From: Thermoplasmatota archaeon
GTDB taxonomy: Archaea; Thermoplasmatota; Thermoplasmata; Thermoplasmatales; Thermoplasmataceae
Direction of reading: 5' to 3'
DNA length: 42,590 nt
Assembly (NCBI GenBank): GCA_023488885.1
Contig: JAMDDH010000052.1
Span: forward strand, 1 to 42,590
Below, piece by piece: positions 17,551-26,941 of the stretch. The notes under the pieces are model-generated. The model searched no databases and was not told the DNA's origin. It worked only from the letters and a program-made list of their open reading frames with translations. The position numbers were made by a program, and so were the translations under genes. Position 1 is the stretch's first letter. Each line of letters begins with the position of its first letter.

Positions 17551-18024
17551 ATGCCACTGGTCGGAATCATCATGGGAAGCAAAAGCGACTTCGAACATAT
17601 GAAGGATGCAATCGATACACTTAAAGAATTCAGCATAGATTTTGAATACAGGGTAGTATCCGCGCACAGAACGCCTGACCTCATGTATGAATATGCAAAA
17701 AATGCCCAGGGCAGGGGAATTGAAGTTATTATTGCTGCAGCCGGCGGGGCAGCTCATCTTCCAGGAATGACTGCTTCGATGACTGTGCTTCCGGTGATTG
17801 GCGTCCCGATTCCTACCAGGAATCTGAACGGTCTGGATTCGCTGCTGTCAATTGTGCAGATGCCTCCCGGCATCCCCGTTGCAACGGTTGCAATAGGAAA
17901 CTCGAAGAATGCGGCACTCCTTGCTGCGAGGATACTCAGCCTGAAACACCCGGAAATTATGAAAAAAGTCAGTGAATATGCCAGAGACCAGACGAATAGA
18001 ATCCTGGGTGAAAAACTGGAATGA
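17551..18024 (+). CDS. purE: N5-carboxyaminoimidazole ribonucleotide mutase (PurE)
   Basis: It converts N5-carboxyaminoimidazole ribonucleotide to CAIR in purine synthesis. The 157-residue protein (from the chosen start) carries the class I PurE signature: MGSKSD near the N-terminus, SAHRTP, and [12 protein letters not shown]. The frame is open from ATG 17518, which overlaps the iscB stop, but the family N-terminus [12 protein letters not shown] corresponds to the ATG at 17551. A TATA-like TTTTAATAC at about 17522-17530 sits the right distance upstream for a leaderless start there. The purE promoter would then lie just outside the IscB element. purK follows with an ATGA overlap. Confidence 0.95.
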   Translation: MPLVGIIMGSKSDFEHMKDAIDTLKEFSIDFEYRVVSAHRTPDLMYEYAKNAQGRGIEVIIAAAGGAAHLPGMTASMTVLPVIGVPIPTRNLNGLDSLLSIVQMPPGIPVATVAIGNSKNAALLAARILSLKHPEIMKKVSEYARDQTNRILGEKLE

Positions 18025-19100
18025 ACGTGGGCATCGCAGGATCCGGACAGCTTGGCTACATGATGATTCTCGAATCCAGAAAACTTGGCATAAGCTTCAA
18101 TGTTATAGGCCAGGATCTTGACGGACCTGCATCGCGGATAGCCGATAGATCATACATTTACGAAGATTACAAGGAATTTGTTGACCGTAGCGACGTGGTT
18201 ACCTATGAGTTTGAACACGTTGACGGAAGAGTCCTTGATTATGCCGAAAGTGAGGGTAAGCTGAAACCCGGAATATTTCCTGTAAAGCTGAAAAGGGACC
18301 GGTCATTGGAGAAAGATTTCCTGCATTCGAAAGATCTGCCCGTGGCAGAATACAAGATCGCGATGAGCGCCGTCGAAGCACTGGAAATTGCGGAAAATTT
18401 CGGAGATTGCGTCATAAAGTCAGTTTCCGGAGGATATGACGGCAAGGGCCAGTATTTCGTGAAAGGAGGAAATGTACCTTCAAGCATTCCGGACGGGAAG
18501 TACGTCGTTGAAAGATTTATAAAATTCCAGTATGAGGCATCAGTTATAGCTTCACGTTCCCTAGATGGAGCAATCCGTATGCACAAACCGTCATTTAACT
18601 TCAACCGTAAGGGAATACTGTTCTACAATGCTGCTCCGGTTTCTGACAATGGCATGAATGATGCTGTAAGGCGCCTGCTTGTTGAGTTGGATTATGTCGG
18701 CGTATTAGGCGTGGAATTTTTCATCGCTGACGGTAAAACGATAATAAACGAATTTGCCCCAAGAGTCCATAATACAGGTCACCACACCCTGATGGGTTCT
18801 TCAATTTCACAATTTGAACAGCATATTCGGGCAATATGTGGTTATGAAATTCCGGATCCTGTTCTTTACAGGCCGAGCGGTATCCTGAACCTGATCGGCG
18901 TGAACCCCGACAGAAAGACTGTTGAAGATATACTCCGACTTCCGGAAACACAATTTTACTGGTACGGCAAGAACGGTATCCGGAGAGGGAGAAAAGCCGG
19001 ACACATAAATGTCACAGCAGAAACCGTTGAAGAGGTACATTCAAAGATAAAAAAACTTACGGAAATAGTGTATGGAAACGCCCCGGATGAATTCCTCTAA
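18021..19100 (+). CDS. purK: N5-carboxyaminoimidazole ribonucleotide synthase (PurK)
   Basis: This is a 359-residue ATP-grasp enzyme. It begins [14 protein letters not shown], the glycine-rich N-terminal motif of PurK. The ATP-grasp segments include [30 protein letters not shown] and the metal/phosphate-binding [15 protein letters not shown]. It carboxylates AIR with bicarbonate and ATP, producing the substrate of PurE. Its ATG overlaps the purE stop as ATGA, so the two are translationally coupled. Its stop TAA abuts the stop of the converging ACT-domain gene with no spacer. Confidence 0.95.
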   Translation: MNVGIAGSGQLGYMMILESRKLGISFNVIGQDLDGPASRIADRSYIYEDYKEFVDRSDVVTYEFEHVDGRVLDYAESEGKLKPGIFPVKLKRDRSLEKDFLHSKDLPVAEYKIAMSAVEALEIAENFGDCVIKSVSGGYDGKGQYFVKGGNVPSSIPDGKYVVERFIKFQYEASVIASRSLDGAIRMHKPSFNFNRKGILFYNAAPVSDNGMNDAVRRLLVELDYVGVLGVEFFIADGKTIINEFAPRVHNTGHHTLMGSSISQFEQHIRAICGYEIPDPVLYRPSGILNLIGVNPDRKTVEDILRLPETQFYWYGKNGIRRGRKAGHINVTAETVEEVHSKIKKLTEIVYGNAPDEFL

Positions 19101-19616
19101 TCAGAGGATGACAACCGCTTCCACACCCGGAACGGCTTTCATTTCCTCCAGGAGTCTCCCCGGAATGGGGCTTTCAGTGACTATTGTGGCCTTGGGGTTG
19201 TCGACCAGTTCCGGATCATCTACGATAACCTGTCTTATGCTGATGTTCTCCCTTGAAATTATCTGGGATACTCCGGATATAATGCCGGGCTTTGAAGCAG
19301 ACGTAGCCACTATCTGAAGAACTCCGAGTCCCAATCTGGTACTGACTTTTCCGAAATCAGGAACAGGTTCGAGTTCAGCGAAGAATCTTGAAAGTTCAGG
19401 ATCAATGATTATTTTTCCAAGAATATCGAGGACCGCACGCCTGTCAACGTCGAGTGCAACGGCGATCGATGATGCCTTTACTTCGATATCGCTGCAGTAA
19501 ACCCTGGGATTGCCTTCGTTGTCCTTTTTCACCGATAACCCGACGGAGATGAATTTCTTCAGAACCTTCATCTGCGACGGGTATTTCCTGAAATTTTCCT
19601 TAATATAGCTCCACAT
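19101..19616 (-). CDS. Archaeal HTH-ACT domain regulator, predicted for amino-acid metabolism
   Basis: This 171-residue protein has an N-terminal helical part (residues 1-80) with a likely helix-turn-helix in SSIAVALDVDRRAVLDILGKI. A C-terminal ACT domain (about 97-171) begins GLGVLQIVATSASKPGIISGVSQIISRENISIRQVIVDDP. ACT domains bind amino acids and other small ligands. This arrangement matches the archaeal family described as predicted regulators of amino-acid metabolism; the ligand and targets are not known. It is the last gene of a minus-strand group behind gap and radA, 19 bases after radA. Confidence 0.8.
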   Translation of the reverse strand: MWSYIKENFRKYPSQMKVLKKFISVGLSVKKDNEGNPRVYCSDIEVKASSIAVALDVDRRAVLDILGKIIIDPELSRFFAELEPVPDFGKVSTRLGLGVLQIVATSASKPGIISGVSQIISRENISIRQVIVDDPELVDNPKATIVTESPIPGRLLEEMKAVPGVEAVVIL

Positions 19617-19635
19617 CTTTCAACCTGCTGGCGCA

Positions 19636-20610
19636 TCAGACTCCGTCGGTTATTCCGTCTTCTGAAACCTGGATAACGGTCTCTCCTTCCGGGAGATACG
19701 GTGAGTCGATGAGTCTTGCTATTCTCTTTCCGCCCTTGCTCTTCCTGAGATAAATCCTGAAGGTTGCGGTATGGCCGACGATATTTCCTCCTATTGGTGC
19801 CGTGGGGTCACCGAAGAAAACGTCCGGGCGCGCGGAAACCTGGTTTGTCACAGCTATGACTGCATTGTAGATGGTTGAGAACTTGAGGAGTTCATGCATG
19901 TGCCTGTTGAGCAGCTGCTGCCTTTCCGACAGGGCACCCCTTCCCATGTATTCTGAACGGAAATGAGATGTCAGTGAGTCCACGATTAGCAGCCTGATTG
20001 GAAATTCCTTGGCCAGTTCCGACGCTCTTTCCGCCAGCAAAATCTGGTGATGGGAGTTGTATGCTCTCGCCACATGTATCCTTTTCAGGACAACATCGGG
20101 ATCAAGGCCTTTTGCTTTTGACATCTGTATAATCCTCTCCGGCCTGAAAGTATTCTCAGTATCTATTATCAGGACGTCGCAATCAAAACCGCCGGTCTCC
20201 GGGGGCATGGTGGCGTTTACTGCGACCTGGTGCATAATCTGGGTTTTCCCTGAGCCGAATTCTCCAAAAAATTCTGTTATGGACTGAGTCTCAAATCCAC
20301 CTCCAAGAAGATTGTCCAGATTCTTGCTACCGCTTGTAAGCTTGGATACCCCTTTCCTCCTCTCAAGTATCTCCTCTCCAGTCTCAAAGTTACCTATATC
20401 GGCAGATTTCCTCGCTGCCGCTATGATCTTTGTAGCCGAACCTTCCGCTATTCCGGCAACATCTGACAGAGCCTTGGGGGATGCAACGGCAATGGTCATT
20501 ATGTCGTCATAACCATTTTCCCTGAGCTTTTCGGCAGTTGCTTCTCCGACTCCCGGTAAATCTTCAATAGTCATTTTCTTCTCTTCTTTTTCTACAGTTT
20601 TACCTGCCAT
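19636..20610 (-). CDS. radA: DNA repair and recombination protein RadA
   Basis: This 324-residue archaeal recombinase forms ATP-dependent filaments on single-stranded DNA and catalyses strand exchange. An N-terminal helix-hairpin-helix domain ([20 protein letters not shown], about 15-60) precedes the RecA core. The core has Walker [10 protein letters not shown] (116-124), Walker [10 protein letters not shown], the L1 region [16 protein letters not shown] and an L2-region sequence near [19 protein letters not shown]. The length is normal. The ATG overlaps the gap stop by one base (TAATG), so gap and radA are probably cotranscribed. Confidence 0.97.
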   Translation of the reverse strand: MAGKTVEKEEKKMTIEDLPGVGEATAEKLRENGYDDIMTIAVASPKALSDVAGIAEGSATKIIAAARKSADIGNFETGEEILERRKGVSKLTSGSKNLDNLLGGGFETQSITEFFGEFGSGKTQIMHQVAVNATMPPETGGFDCDVLIIDTENTFRPERIIQMSKAKGLDPDVVLKRIHVARAYNSHHQILLAERASELAKEFPIRLLIVDSLTSHFRSEYMGRGALSERQQLLNRHMHELLKFSTIYNAVIAVTNQVSARPDVFFGDPTAPIGGNIVGHTATFRIYLRKSKGGKRIARLIDSPYLPEGETVIQVSEDGITDGV

Positions 20611-21626
20611 TAGAACACCTTATTTCCAATATTTAGCGTCATATCAGTAGCAGACAAGGACTTTTCCCTGTCCATGGTCTCGAACATAGCCCTGATGGCA
20701 TCCACATTCTCCGGTACCACGTCACTCTCCTGATGAACTGCCTGTATGTAATTGAGCTTCATGCCTTTTAAGTTTACGCTTTCTCTCCATACTGCAACTT
20801 CATAAAGATCTGACCTGTTTCTGCTTCTCTCTCTCGCAAAGTCCATTATCTGCGCTGTGGAACTCATTCCATCCTTTCCGGAAATCAGGAGTATCCTCTG
20901 ATACCTGAGGAAATTTTCAAGCACGTGATCAATGCTTGTTTCTTTTTGAAGATCAACCTGAATAACGTGCACATGCATCAGCGTTGTAGGTACCTTGACC
21001 GCAACAGTGTCAATGTCTACATCTCCAAGCACTGTCCTCAAATCAGGGGCATGGTGTGAGGGGAATTTCAATCCCGGTTCCACCGCATTTATGGGTCCCT
21101 TCTTGCTGTCATTTGGATCTGTTGCCCTTCGTATTAACGTGGCGCTCACATGTTTTATGCCGTAGGCACTCTTTATTGAAGAGAGCGTCCTGGCAAGGCC
21201 TGTCGTATTGCAGGATACAACCCTGACGTAGTTTTTTCCAGTAGATTCTTCGAAGTTGGCGTAAGCGTTAAAGCTTGCTTCTGCAACAGAGGGTTCTTCG
21301 CCACCCTGAAAAGTGGCTTTTATTCCGGCTTTTTTGTAAGCGGGCAGGTTTTTCGCCCCGATTCCTTCAGGTGTAGCGTCAACAATTATATCGGAATCGT
21401 CTATCAGATTCTCAAGTGTTCCTGATACTCTCAGCCCTCCTTCCTCCAACTGCTTCCTAGATTTGTCGTCAGGAGAGAATAACTTGAAATTATGGCTTGC
21501 AAAGCGTGCCACATAATCCGGCTTTGTTTTGACAATACCGGTTACCGTCATGTCCTTTTGCAGCATGATTGCCTGGGCAACCCGTCTTCCTATAGTTCCA
21601 TAACCGTTTATGCCGACTTTGATCAT
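20610..21626 (-). CDS. gap: Type II (archaeal) glyceraldehyde-3-phosphate dehydrogenase
   Basis: This 338-residue NAD(P)-dependent enzyme makes 1,3-bisphosphoglycerate from glyceraldehyde 3-phosphate. It has the Rossmann motif [11 protein letters not shown] at 5-15, the catalytic Cys in VVSCNTTGL (C139), and the archaeal class II layout rather than the bacterial one. In Thermoplasmatales sugar degradation it mostly serves the lower or gluconeogenic branch; that is family knowledge, not read here. It is the first gene of the gap-radA-ACT group. An AT-rich region of about 96 bases separates it from the divergent surface-protein gene. Confidence 0.96.
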   Translation of the reverse strand: MIKVGINGYGTIGRRVAQAIMLQKDMTVTGIVKTKPDYVARFASHNFKLFSPDDKSRKQLEEGGLRVSGTLENLIDDSDIIVDATPEGIGAKNLPAYKKAGIKATFQGGEEPSVAEASFNAYANFEESTGKNYVRVVSCNTTGLARTLSSIKSAYGIKHVSATLIRRATDPNDSKKGPINAVEPGLKFPSHHAPDLRTVLGDVDIDTVAVKVPTTLMHVHVIQVDLQKETSIDHVLENFLRYQRILLISGKDGMSSTAQIMDFARERSRNRSDLYEVAVWRESVNLKGMKLNYIQAVHQESDVVPENVDAIRAMFETMDREKSLSATDMTLNIGNKVF

Positions 21627-21722
21627 ATCATATGCAAATTCTCAGGATGAATATAATGATTGAACTTTAATCTCGGGAAAATATTTTTTATGCTTCCGGT
21701 GATCAGGGAATTTAATTAATTT

Positions 21723-24700
21723 ATGAAAGTAATTAGCATTTTGGTATTAATTGTTATAATTATACTATCGGGAATTACCCCCTTTATGAGTTACGGGTCA
21801 ACAATTCCACAGGGAACCCCAATATCGGACTATAACTTCTCCAGCCTTTCTCCAGGCACCTTTCCTTCGAACAAGAGCTGGATCACCTTTGAGTCCTCCA
21901 TGAATTCCAACTCTTATGCCAGGATTAACAAAACCTCAATTGGAAATGGTTTCCAGATATCCACACAACCTACCACAACAAGCAAGAACAGTTTTGTAAC
22001 CATGAACATGAGTGTCTCGTCCAATTTCACATTGAAGATCACGTTCTCCTGGAATCACAGGAATAATGATGCACTGACATGGGACAATATGATATTTGAA
22101 CAGAATAACAGCAGACTGCTGAATTTTGTATTTGGTCCTCTGTACCACTCCTCAACAGCATATGTGAACGGTACAGATTCGTACTATCTCGGCAGTCCCC
22201 CTGCTTTCTCTTCTTTTTACACGCTTCAGCTTTCAATACCCGACACCGGGAAAACAGGATATTTTGGAATCACGGGAGGATGGAATACCACATCAAGTCT
22301 CCCGTATGCGATAAATCTGAATGGCACCTTTGTGAATGATTCCTTTCAGGCAGTAATTGGAGGCGGTTTCTCAAATGCCACAATTTACAACATTTATCTG
22401 GCGCACGGCACGCCCGGATTCGGCAGCCTCAGAACGGGATCATCCATTGCCTACAATGTGCAGAAATTCAACGTACACAGTAACGTGACAGGAAATCGAA
22501 CCTTCGGAGCTTATCCTGTTGCTGACTGGAAACTGAACAGCATCATTTTCATGGAGAACGGAATTATGCCGGGAATTTATCTCTTCAACTACTATAACAA
22601 TACCACACTGATTTTGACAAATATTTCAGGCAGTGCAGATTGGGCTGCTTCTTATTCTGACGGGAAATACGCATACTTCTTCGTTTCATTTCAGGATAAT
22701 TCCAATTTGTTCAGGATAAACACCACTTCCCTCTCAGTTGTTAAATACAACTTTGGACCGATAAAAATAGACTCCCCGAAGCTCACTGTCCTTGACATGA
22801 ATTTTTTCCTGATTAATGGGAGCGGAAAAGTCTGGATTTATAATACGACCAGCAGTACCAGCCGATGGGCAAATATTTCTTCGAACTTCGGTCAGAAAGT
22901 GATCCTGTCGTCCGTCCAGAATCAGCATATTATCCTCATGGCCATGAACACAAGTTCCATGGAAATATCAAACTACAGCCTCAATACCAGCGGTTCCCTG
23001 TCAGAAAATAATAATTTGTACAACGCACAGATGTTTGATGCTTCCACTGTCATAACGGCTTCGTCAAATCTTTCCGGTTGTTTCAGCTCGGAAATTCATC
23101 CGGGAAATAATATTCCCGGCGGATATCTCTTTGAAAACAGCATTTATTCTCCGGTGGCCGTCCAGGCCGCTTCAACAGCTCCCCTGTGGTCCGATGCTGG
23201 TTTAAGCGTAATTTCACCCGGAAGCACCATGGAAGTGGTCTCCGGAAACATAACGCATAATACAAATTTGCCCGGAACAACAGCATATGCTTATTTTGCT
23301 GCTAATCTCTCATTCGGATTCCTTGCGAACGGAAGTTATTTGTCGATATTCTTTACCGGAAAATTCCCTTTCTCCGGATACTCAATCAACGGGAGCCTGA
23401 ACGGCCCTTCAGTATTGACCGGAAACGTCTCCTTCAGTTACAGCGTTTCTTCCGCACTGAATTTCACTAAAAACTCGCATTTGGGAAATTTGACCCTCAT
23501 CCCTTTGAATGGTTACCTGAATTTCTCAAGCACAGAAATAGGAAACGGAACAAGTCTCCTCTATCTCAATGCCACTAACGACGCAGGTTACTCACTTTCG
23601 TTGGTAAAGAAGGTACATGTTGACAACTACAAACCCATGATTAAAATTTATCCGGGAAATATGTCATATATATCTCAAGATCAGTTATTCAGCGTATCCA
23701 TAAGCAATATCTCCGGTCAGTTGTATTCCAGCATATCATCTGGTTTTTTCAACTATTCATTCACAGGAAACGCATATAATTTCACTGCAAAAACCAACAC
23801 AAGTGTCCTGAATCTAACCCTTGATCTGAAAGACCAGTTTGGTATTTTGAGAACATACAGATTCGAATACAGTGTCGTCCATAGTGAAATAACAAATTTC
23901 TCTGCAAATATTAAAAACAATTCATACCTGCCTTTCAACAAATTCAACTTCAGCTGGAAACAGGTGGAATATCATAGCTATTACTGCCTGACTATCGTTT
24001 CAAGCGGATATCACCTGATCTACAATACTTCACAGAACTTTTCGCTGCTGGATTTGCCTGACGGTTTCTACAGGATATTCCTCAATGCTACACTCCTCGA
24101 TGGAAATTTTACCTCCGTAGGCAATGAATATGTGACAGTTGAGAACTATTCCCCGGAGATCAGCATAAACAGAACAACTGGTTACTTTTATTCATTCTAC
24201 GGAAATTCGAACCTCGATCGAATGCAGATCAACGTGACCTCCAACGTTACTTCATCGTTATTTCTGAACGTTACTTCTCCTGGAGGAGAAGAGGAGACAT
24301 TTTCATCTGCAGGGAACTTCGGGAGTTTTATAATCGATCCTGCCGATTTCAATCTACAGGGGAATGGAATCTACCTGGTGAACGTTACTGCAGTAGATCT
24401 GAGCGGGGAGAGAACCTCTGAGATTTTTTACATTGACCTGAATAACTCAATACCCGTGAACCCAATATTAAACGGGACTTTATACACAAATTCAAGTTAC
24501 TTTCCGCTCAGTATCAGGCTTCTCCCGAATATATCCTATAGCTACACAATATCCGGAAACGGAACCAGTTTTTCCGGTATGGTACTCAAATCCAATGAGA
24601 ACCTCAGCCTTCCGGGATTCAATAATACCTTGCGGCTGACCGCAATATCCACTTGGGGGAACAGCAATACGTCAGTGGTGAGAGTATATTATTCAGCCTC

Positions 24701-25481
24701 AAGGCCGGAGATAATGGTGTCTGCGGAGAACAATACGCTCATTTGGACGCACTATGCGATCGTTGATTACTCCATCGTCGATCAGATTCCGATCTCAAGG
24801 ATTCAGGTCAGTCTGAACAATAAAACGGTAGACGCAGGCACACTGTATTCCAATGGTTCATTTGTGTTGAACCTCACCCGCGACGGCAACTTCAACGTTA
24901 CGGTTTCTGCGGTAGACAAGAGCGGCAACAGAAATGTAAGTTCAACAGTAAGGCTCATCAACTACTATTTTTCCGACATAAGTGGACTTGACCCGCGATT
25001 TGACATGTTCATGGGCATCTCGTTCTTCTCTTCAGGTATTTCTGGAGTTAACCTCAAGCCGGTAAATTTAACCTGGTTGGTAGATGGACACACAGCAAGC
25101 AGAAGTTCCAGTTTTTTCACATTTATAATGCCCGGGTACCACAACATTACCCTTATCGTGCAGTATCACTCAACTGAGATCGTCAGGAGTTACCACATTT
25201 TCGTACCCGGGTTCATTCCAGAGTTACTTATTCTGGTCTTCGCCGGTATCCTGATCTATCGCAGAAGAGTCATGAGCATAAAGGATGTGGAATTAGCAAA
25301 AGAACTGATTCTTAAGAATGCAGGATCTGAAAAACGGAGCATAATGTCAGAGGCAAGGCGTGAGAGAATCGACTCGAAAGTCCTAAGAATAGCTCTGTCC
25401 AAACTGAATGATCAGGGAATAATAAAGTTCAAGAGTGATCCTGATGGAAGGATATACGTAATGAGGTCAACTAAGAAATGA
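21723..25481 (+). CDS. Giant surface protein with a single C-terminal membrane span and cytoplasmic winged-helix tail
   Basis: The protein has 1252 residues. An N-terminal hydrophobic signal (ISILVLIVIIILSGI) is followed by about 1130 extracellular residues rich in Asn, Ser, Tyr and NxS/T sequons, as expected for a heavily glycosylated archaeal surface protein. Residues 40-230 look like a beta-sandwich, the middle resembles a propeller-like repeat region, and the second half looks like repeated Ig/fibronectin-type beta domains. A single hydrophobic span lies at about 1163-1179. A basic cytoplasmic tail of about 70 residues follows, patterned like a winged helix: SIKDVELAKELILKN, SKVLRIALSKLNDQGI, then a beta wing ending RIYVM. 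This suggests a membrane-tethered DNA-binding sensor. A TATA-like AAATATTTTTTA at about 21679-21690 is its promoter. Confidence 0.82.
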   Translation: MKVISILVLIVIIILSGITPFMSYGSTIPQGTPISDYNFSSLSPGTFPSNKSWITFESSMNSNSYARINKTSIGNGFQISTQPTTTSKNSFVTMNMSVSSNFTLKITFSWNHRNNDALTWDNMIFEQNNSRLLNFVFGPLYHSSTAYVNGTDSYYLGSPPAFSSFYTLQLSIPDTGKTGYFGITGGWNTTSSLPYAINLNGTFVNDSFQAVIGGGFSNATIYNIYLAHGTPGFGSLRTGSSIAYNVQKFNVHSNVTGNRTFGAYPVADWKLNSIIFMENGIMPGIYLFNYYNNTTLILTNISGSADWAASYSDGKYAYFFVSFQDNSNLFRINTTSLSVVKYNFGPIKIDSPKLTVLDMNFFLINGSGKVWIYNTTSSTSRWANISSNFGQKVILSSVQNQHIILMAMNTSSMEISNYSLNTSGSLSENNNLYNAQMFDASTVITASSNLSGCFSSEIHPGNNIPGGYLFENSIYSPVAVQAASTAPLWSDAGLSVISPGSTMEVVSGNITHNTNLPGTTAYAYFAANLSFGFLANGSYLSIFFTGKFPFSGYSINGSLNGPSVLTGNVSFSYSVSSALNFTKNSHLGNLTLIPLNGYLNFSSTEIGNGTSLLYLNATNDAGYSLSLVKKVHVDNYKPMIKIYPGNMSYISQDQLFSVSISNISGQLYSSISSGFFNYSFTGNAYNFTAKTNTSVLNLTLDLKDQFGILRTYRFEYSVVHSEITNFSANIKNNSYLPFNKFNFSWKQVEYHSYYCLTIVSSGYHLIYNTSQNFSLLDLPDGFYRIFLNATLLDGNFTSVGNEYVTVENYSPEISINRTTGYFYSFYGNSNLDRMQINVTSNVTSSLFLNVTSPGGEEETFSSAGNFGSFIIDPADFNLQGNGIYLVNVTAVDLSGERTSEIFYIDLNNSIPVNPILNGTLYTNSSYFPLSIRLLPNISYSYTISGNGTSFSGMVLKSNENLSLPGFNNTLRLTAISTWGNSNTSVVRVYYSASRPEIMVSAENNTLIWTHYAIVDYSIVDQIPISRIQVSLNNKTVDAGTLYSNGSFVLNLTRDGNFNVTVSAVDKSGNRNVSSTVRLINYYFSDISGLDPRFDMFMGISFFSSGISGVNLKPVNLTWLVDGHTASRSSSFFTFIMPGYHNITLIVQYHSTEIVRSYHIFVPGFIPELLILVFAGILIYRRRVMSIKDVELAKELILKNAGSEKRSIMSEARRERIDSKVLRIALSKLNDQGIIKFKSDPDGRIYVMRSTKK

Positions 25482-25492
25482 ACTGAAAAATT

Positions 25493-25512
25493 TTATAGGA
25501 AAATACCTATAA
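25493..25512. promoter_or_regulatory. Perfect inverted repeat overlapping the TATA region of the small secreted-protein gene
   Basis: TTATAGG-N6-CCTATAA is a perfect 7-bp palindrome beginning 12 bases after the stop of the giant surface-protein gene and ending 18 bases before the next ATG. It overlaps the AATTTTATAG TATA-like box, so a bound protein would block or replace TBP. An operator role is inferred. Confidence 0.5.
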
Positions 25513-25530
25513 CGCAAGAACCGGATCAAC

Positions 25531-26106
25531 ATGAACAAGAATCAGTACCTGGCTGTCATTACACTCGTTGCCTTCTTAGCGGTTTCTTTAAGCCCGTTTG
25601 CCTCAGCAGCCAGTGGACCTACCCTCAATCCTGCCCCGTTCAATCTTCCCTCTGTTACATACTACATAAACGGCGGGTCATCGCATTACACAATCACTGA
25701 CTCAGAGTGGTTGAATTTCTTCAACGACATAATAGACAACAAGACCTACGTAACATATAACTGGAGCCAGAATGCCACGCAAGACCTGATAGTGTTTGAT
25801 CTATCGTATTCCGGACTGAATCCCTACGGCATGCAACTGGTCTACGCACTGTCCCAGATTGGTTTCCCGGATGTACATAATTTCACTCTCGCCTTCAACA
25901 AGACGGCAAATCTGGAGTCTCTCGTATCCGGAAATGGCGGCAAACTCACAAACCTGGAAGCCCTGAATGCCGGAGCTTATCCAGGGTTCTCATGGTCGAC
26001 GCCAAAAGTTCATGGCCTTGCCACAGAGTACCGGAACATAGGGATTATCGTTGCCATTATCGCTGCGATGTTCATATTGTACTTCTACTTCAACCGAAGA
26101 AAATGA
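25531..26106 (+). CDS. Small secreted, C-terminally anchored surface protein
   Basis: This 191-residue protein has a classic signal peptide (basic MNKNQY, hydrophobic core, cleavage after ASA near residue 27). It has an extracellular domain of about 135 residues with several NxT/S sequons, a C-terminal membrane span (IGIIVAIIAAMFILYFYF) and a short basic tail NRRK. I do not recognise the extracellular domain. It lies 49 bases after the giant surface protein, on the same strand, with its own TATA region. The adjacency suggests a shared function at the cell surface or regulation by the upstream protein's winged-helix tail. Confidence 0.75.
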   Translation: MNKNQYLAVITLVAFLAVSLSPFASAASGPTLNPAPFNLPSVTYYINGGSSHYTITDSEWLNFFNDIIDNKTYVTYNWSQNATQDLIVFDLSYSGLNPYGMQLVYALSQIGFPDVHNFTLAFNKTANLESLVSGNGGKLTNLEALNAGAYPGFSWSTPKVHGLATEYRNIGIIVAIIAAMFILYFYFNRRK

Positions 26107-26151
26107 TTCTAATTTTTTAAATATAACCACCTTATAATTTAGCTGAAGAAT

Positions 26152-26478
26152 TTGAAATGCTTAGAACAAATGGTAACGGGATCGGATAGTTATTCCGGAA
26201 ACCCTCTGTCATGTAACTTTGCATCCAATCACAACTACCGCGACGATCCAGAAGTTGCAGCAGGTGAGGAAAGAATAAGATCAGTATATACTCCCGGAGA
26301 AACATCAATTCCTCCCGTAGATATAATCAACATGATAAGCTCTCCCGAGAGCAGATACCTCTATGTTTCCGTTTCTCCCGGCGATTACAATAGCCCAGAT
26401 AATAAGATAAACCTCATAGCAGGACCGCCATCTTCAATTCGCAATAATAATTACGTCTCAATACTATGGAAGGAGTAG
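26152..26478 (+). CDS. Unknown 108-residue soluble protein upstream of the Mut7-C nuclease
   Basis: I do not recognise this protein. It is hydrophilic, without signal peptide or membrane span. The middle is rich in Ser/Pro/Glu and the C-terminal half looks like a small beta domain (ESRYLYVSVSPGDY, KINLIAGPPSS, NNYVSILWKE). TTG at 26152 lies about 30 bases after a good TATA box (TTTAAATATA, about 26116-26125), so a leaderless TTG start fits. An in-frame ATG at 26170 is the alternative. Its stop is four bases before the start of the nuclease gene, and the GGAGT site for that gene is inside this frame, so it probably heads the nuclease-pelota operon. Confidence 0.6.
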   Translation: MKCLEQMVTGSDSYSGNPLSCNFASNHNYRDDPEVAAGEERIRSVYTPGETSIPPVDIINMISSPESRYLYVSVSPGDYNSPDNKINLIAGPPSSIRNNNYVSILWKE

Positions 26479-26482
26479 TCAA

Positions 26483-26941
26483 TTGAAATTCTTTGCAGAC
26501 AGCATGCTTGGAAAGCTAACTAGATGGCTGAGGCTGATGGGATTTTCCGTGGAGTACGCGACACCGGATAAAAACGACACCGAAATACTGAGCTACTGCA
26601 GACAGAATTCCCTGATTCTCCTGACAAGGGACAGGGAACTCTCGCAGAGGTACAAGGATTCACTTTACATAAAATCCGATGATTATCGTGATCAGATAAA
26701 GGTCTTCATCGGCAACCACGAACCGTCGGAAGAACTTTTTTTCAGCAGATGCCCACTCTGCAATTCCGAACTCGAGATAATTCCAATGGAGATTTTCAAG
26801 GGGGATGTTCCGGACGGAATAAGGGAAAAATACACCAGGGTATTCCATTGCAGCAACTGCGGGAAAGTGTACTGGGAAGGGAGTCATTTTGATTCCATCA
26901 GGAAAGCCCTGAAAGAGATAATTTCGGAGACGGTCCCTTGA
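26483..26941 (+). CDS. Mut7-C RNase domain protein with C-terminal zinc ribbon
   Basis: This 152-residue protein has an N-terminal PIN-like Mut7-C domain (1-80). Its acidic residues are D6 in MKFFADSMLGKLTRWLR and D50 in LLTRDRELSQRY. A four-Cys zinc ribbon follows (CPLC at 90-93, CSNC at 123-126). The family is related to the C-terminus of animal Mut-7 exoribonuclease and is predicted to cleave RNA. The start is TTG at 26483, preceded by GGAGT. It overlaps the pelota start by four bases (TTGA), which couples a predicted RNase to a ribosome-rescue factor. Confidence 0.85.
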   Translation: MKFFADSMLGKLTRWLRLMGFSVEYATPDKNDTEILSYCRQNSLILLTRDRELSQRYKDSLYIKSDDYRDQIKVFIGNHEPSEELFFSRCPLCNSELEIIPMEIFKGDVPDGIREKYTRVFHCSNCGKVYWEGSHFDSIRKALKEIISETVP

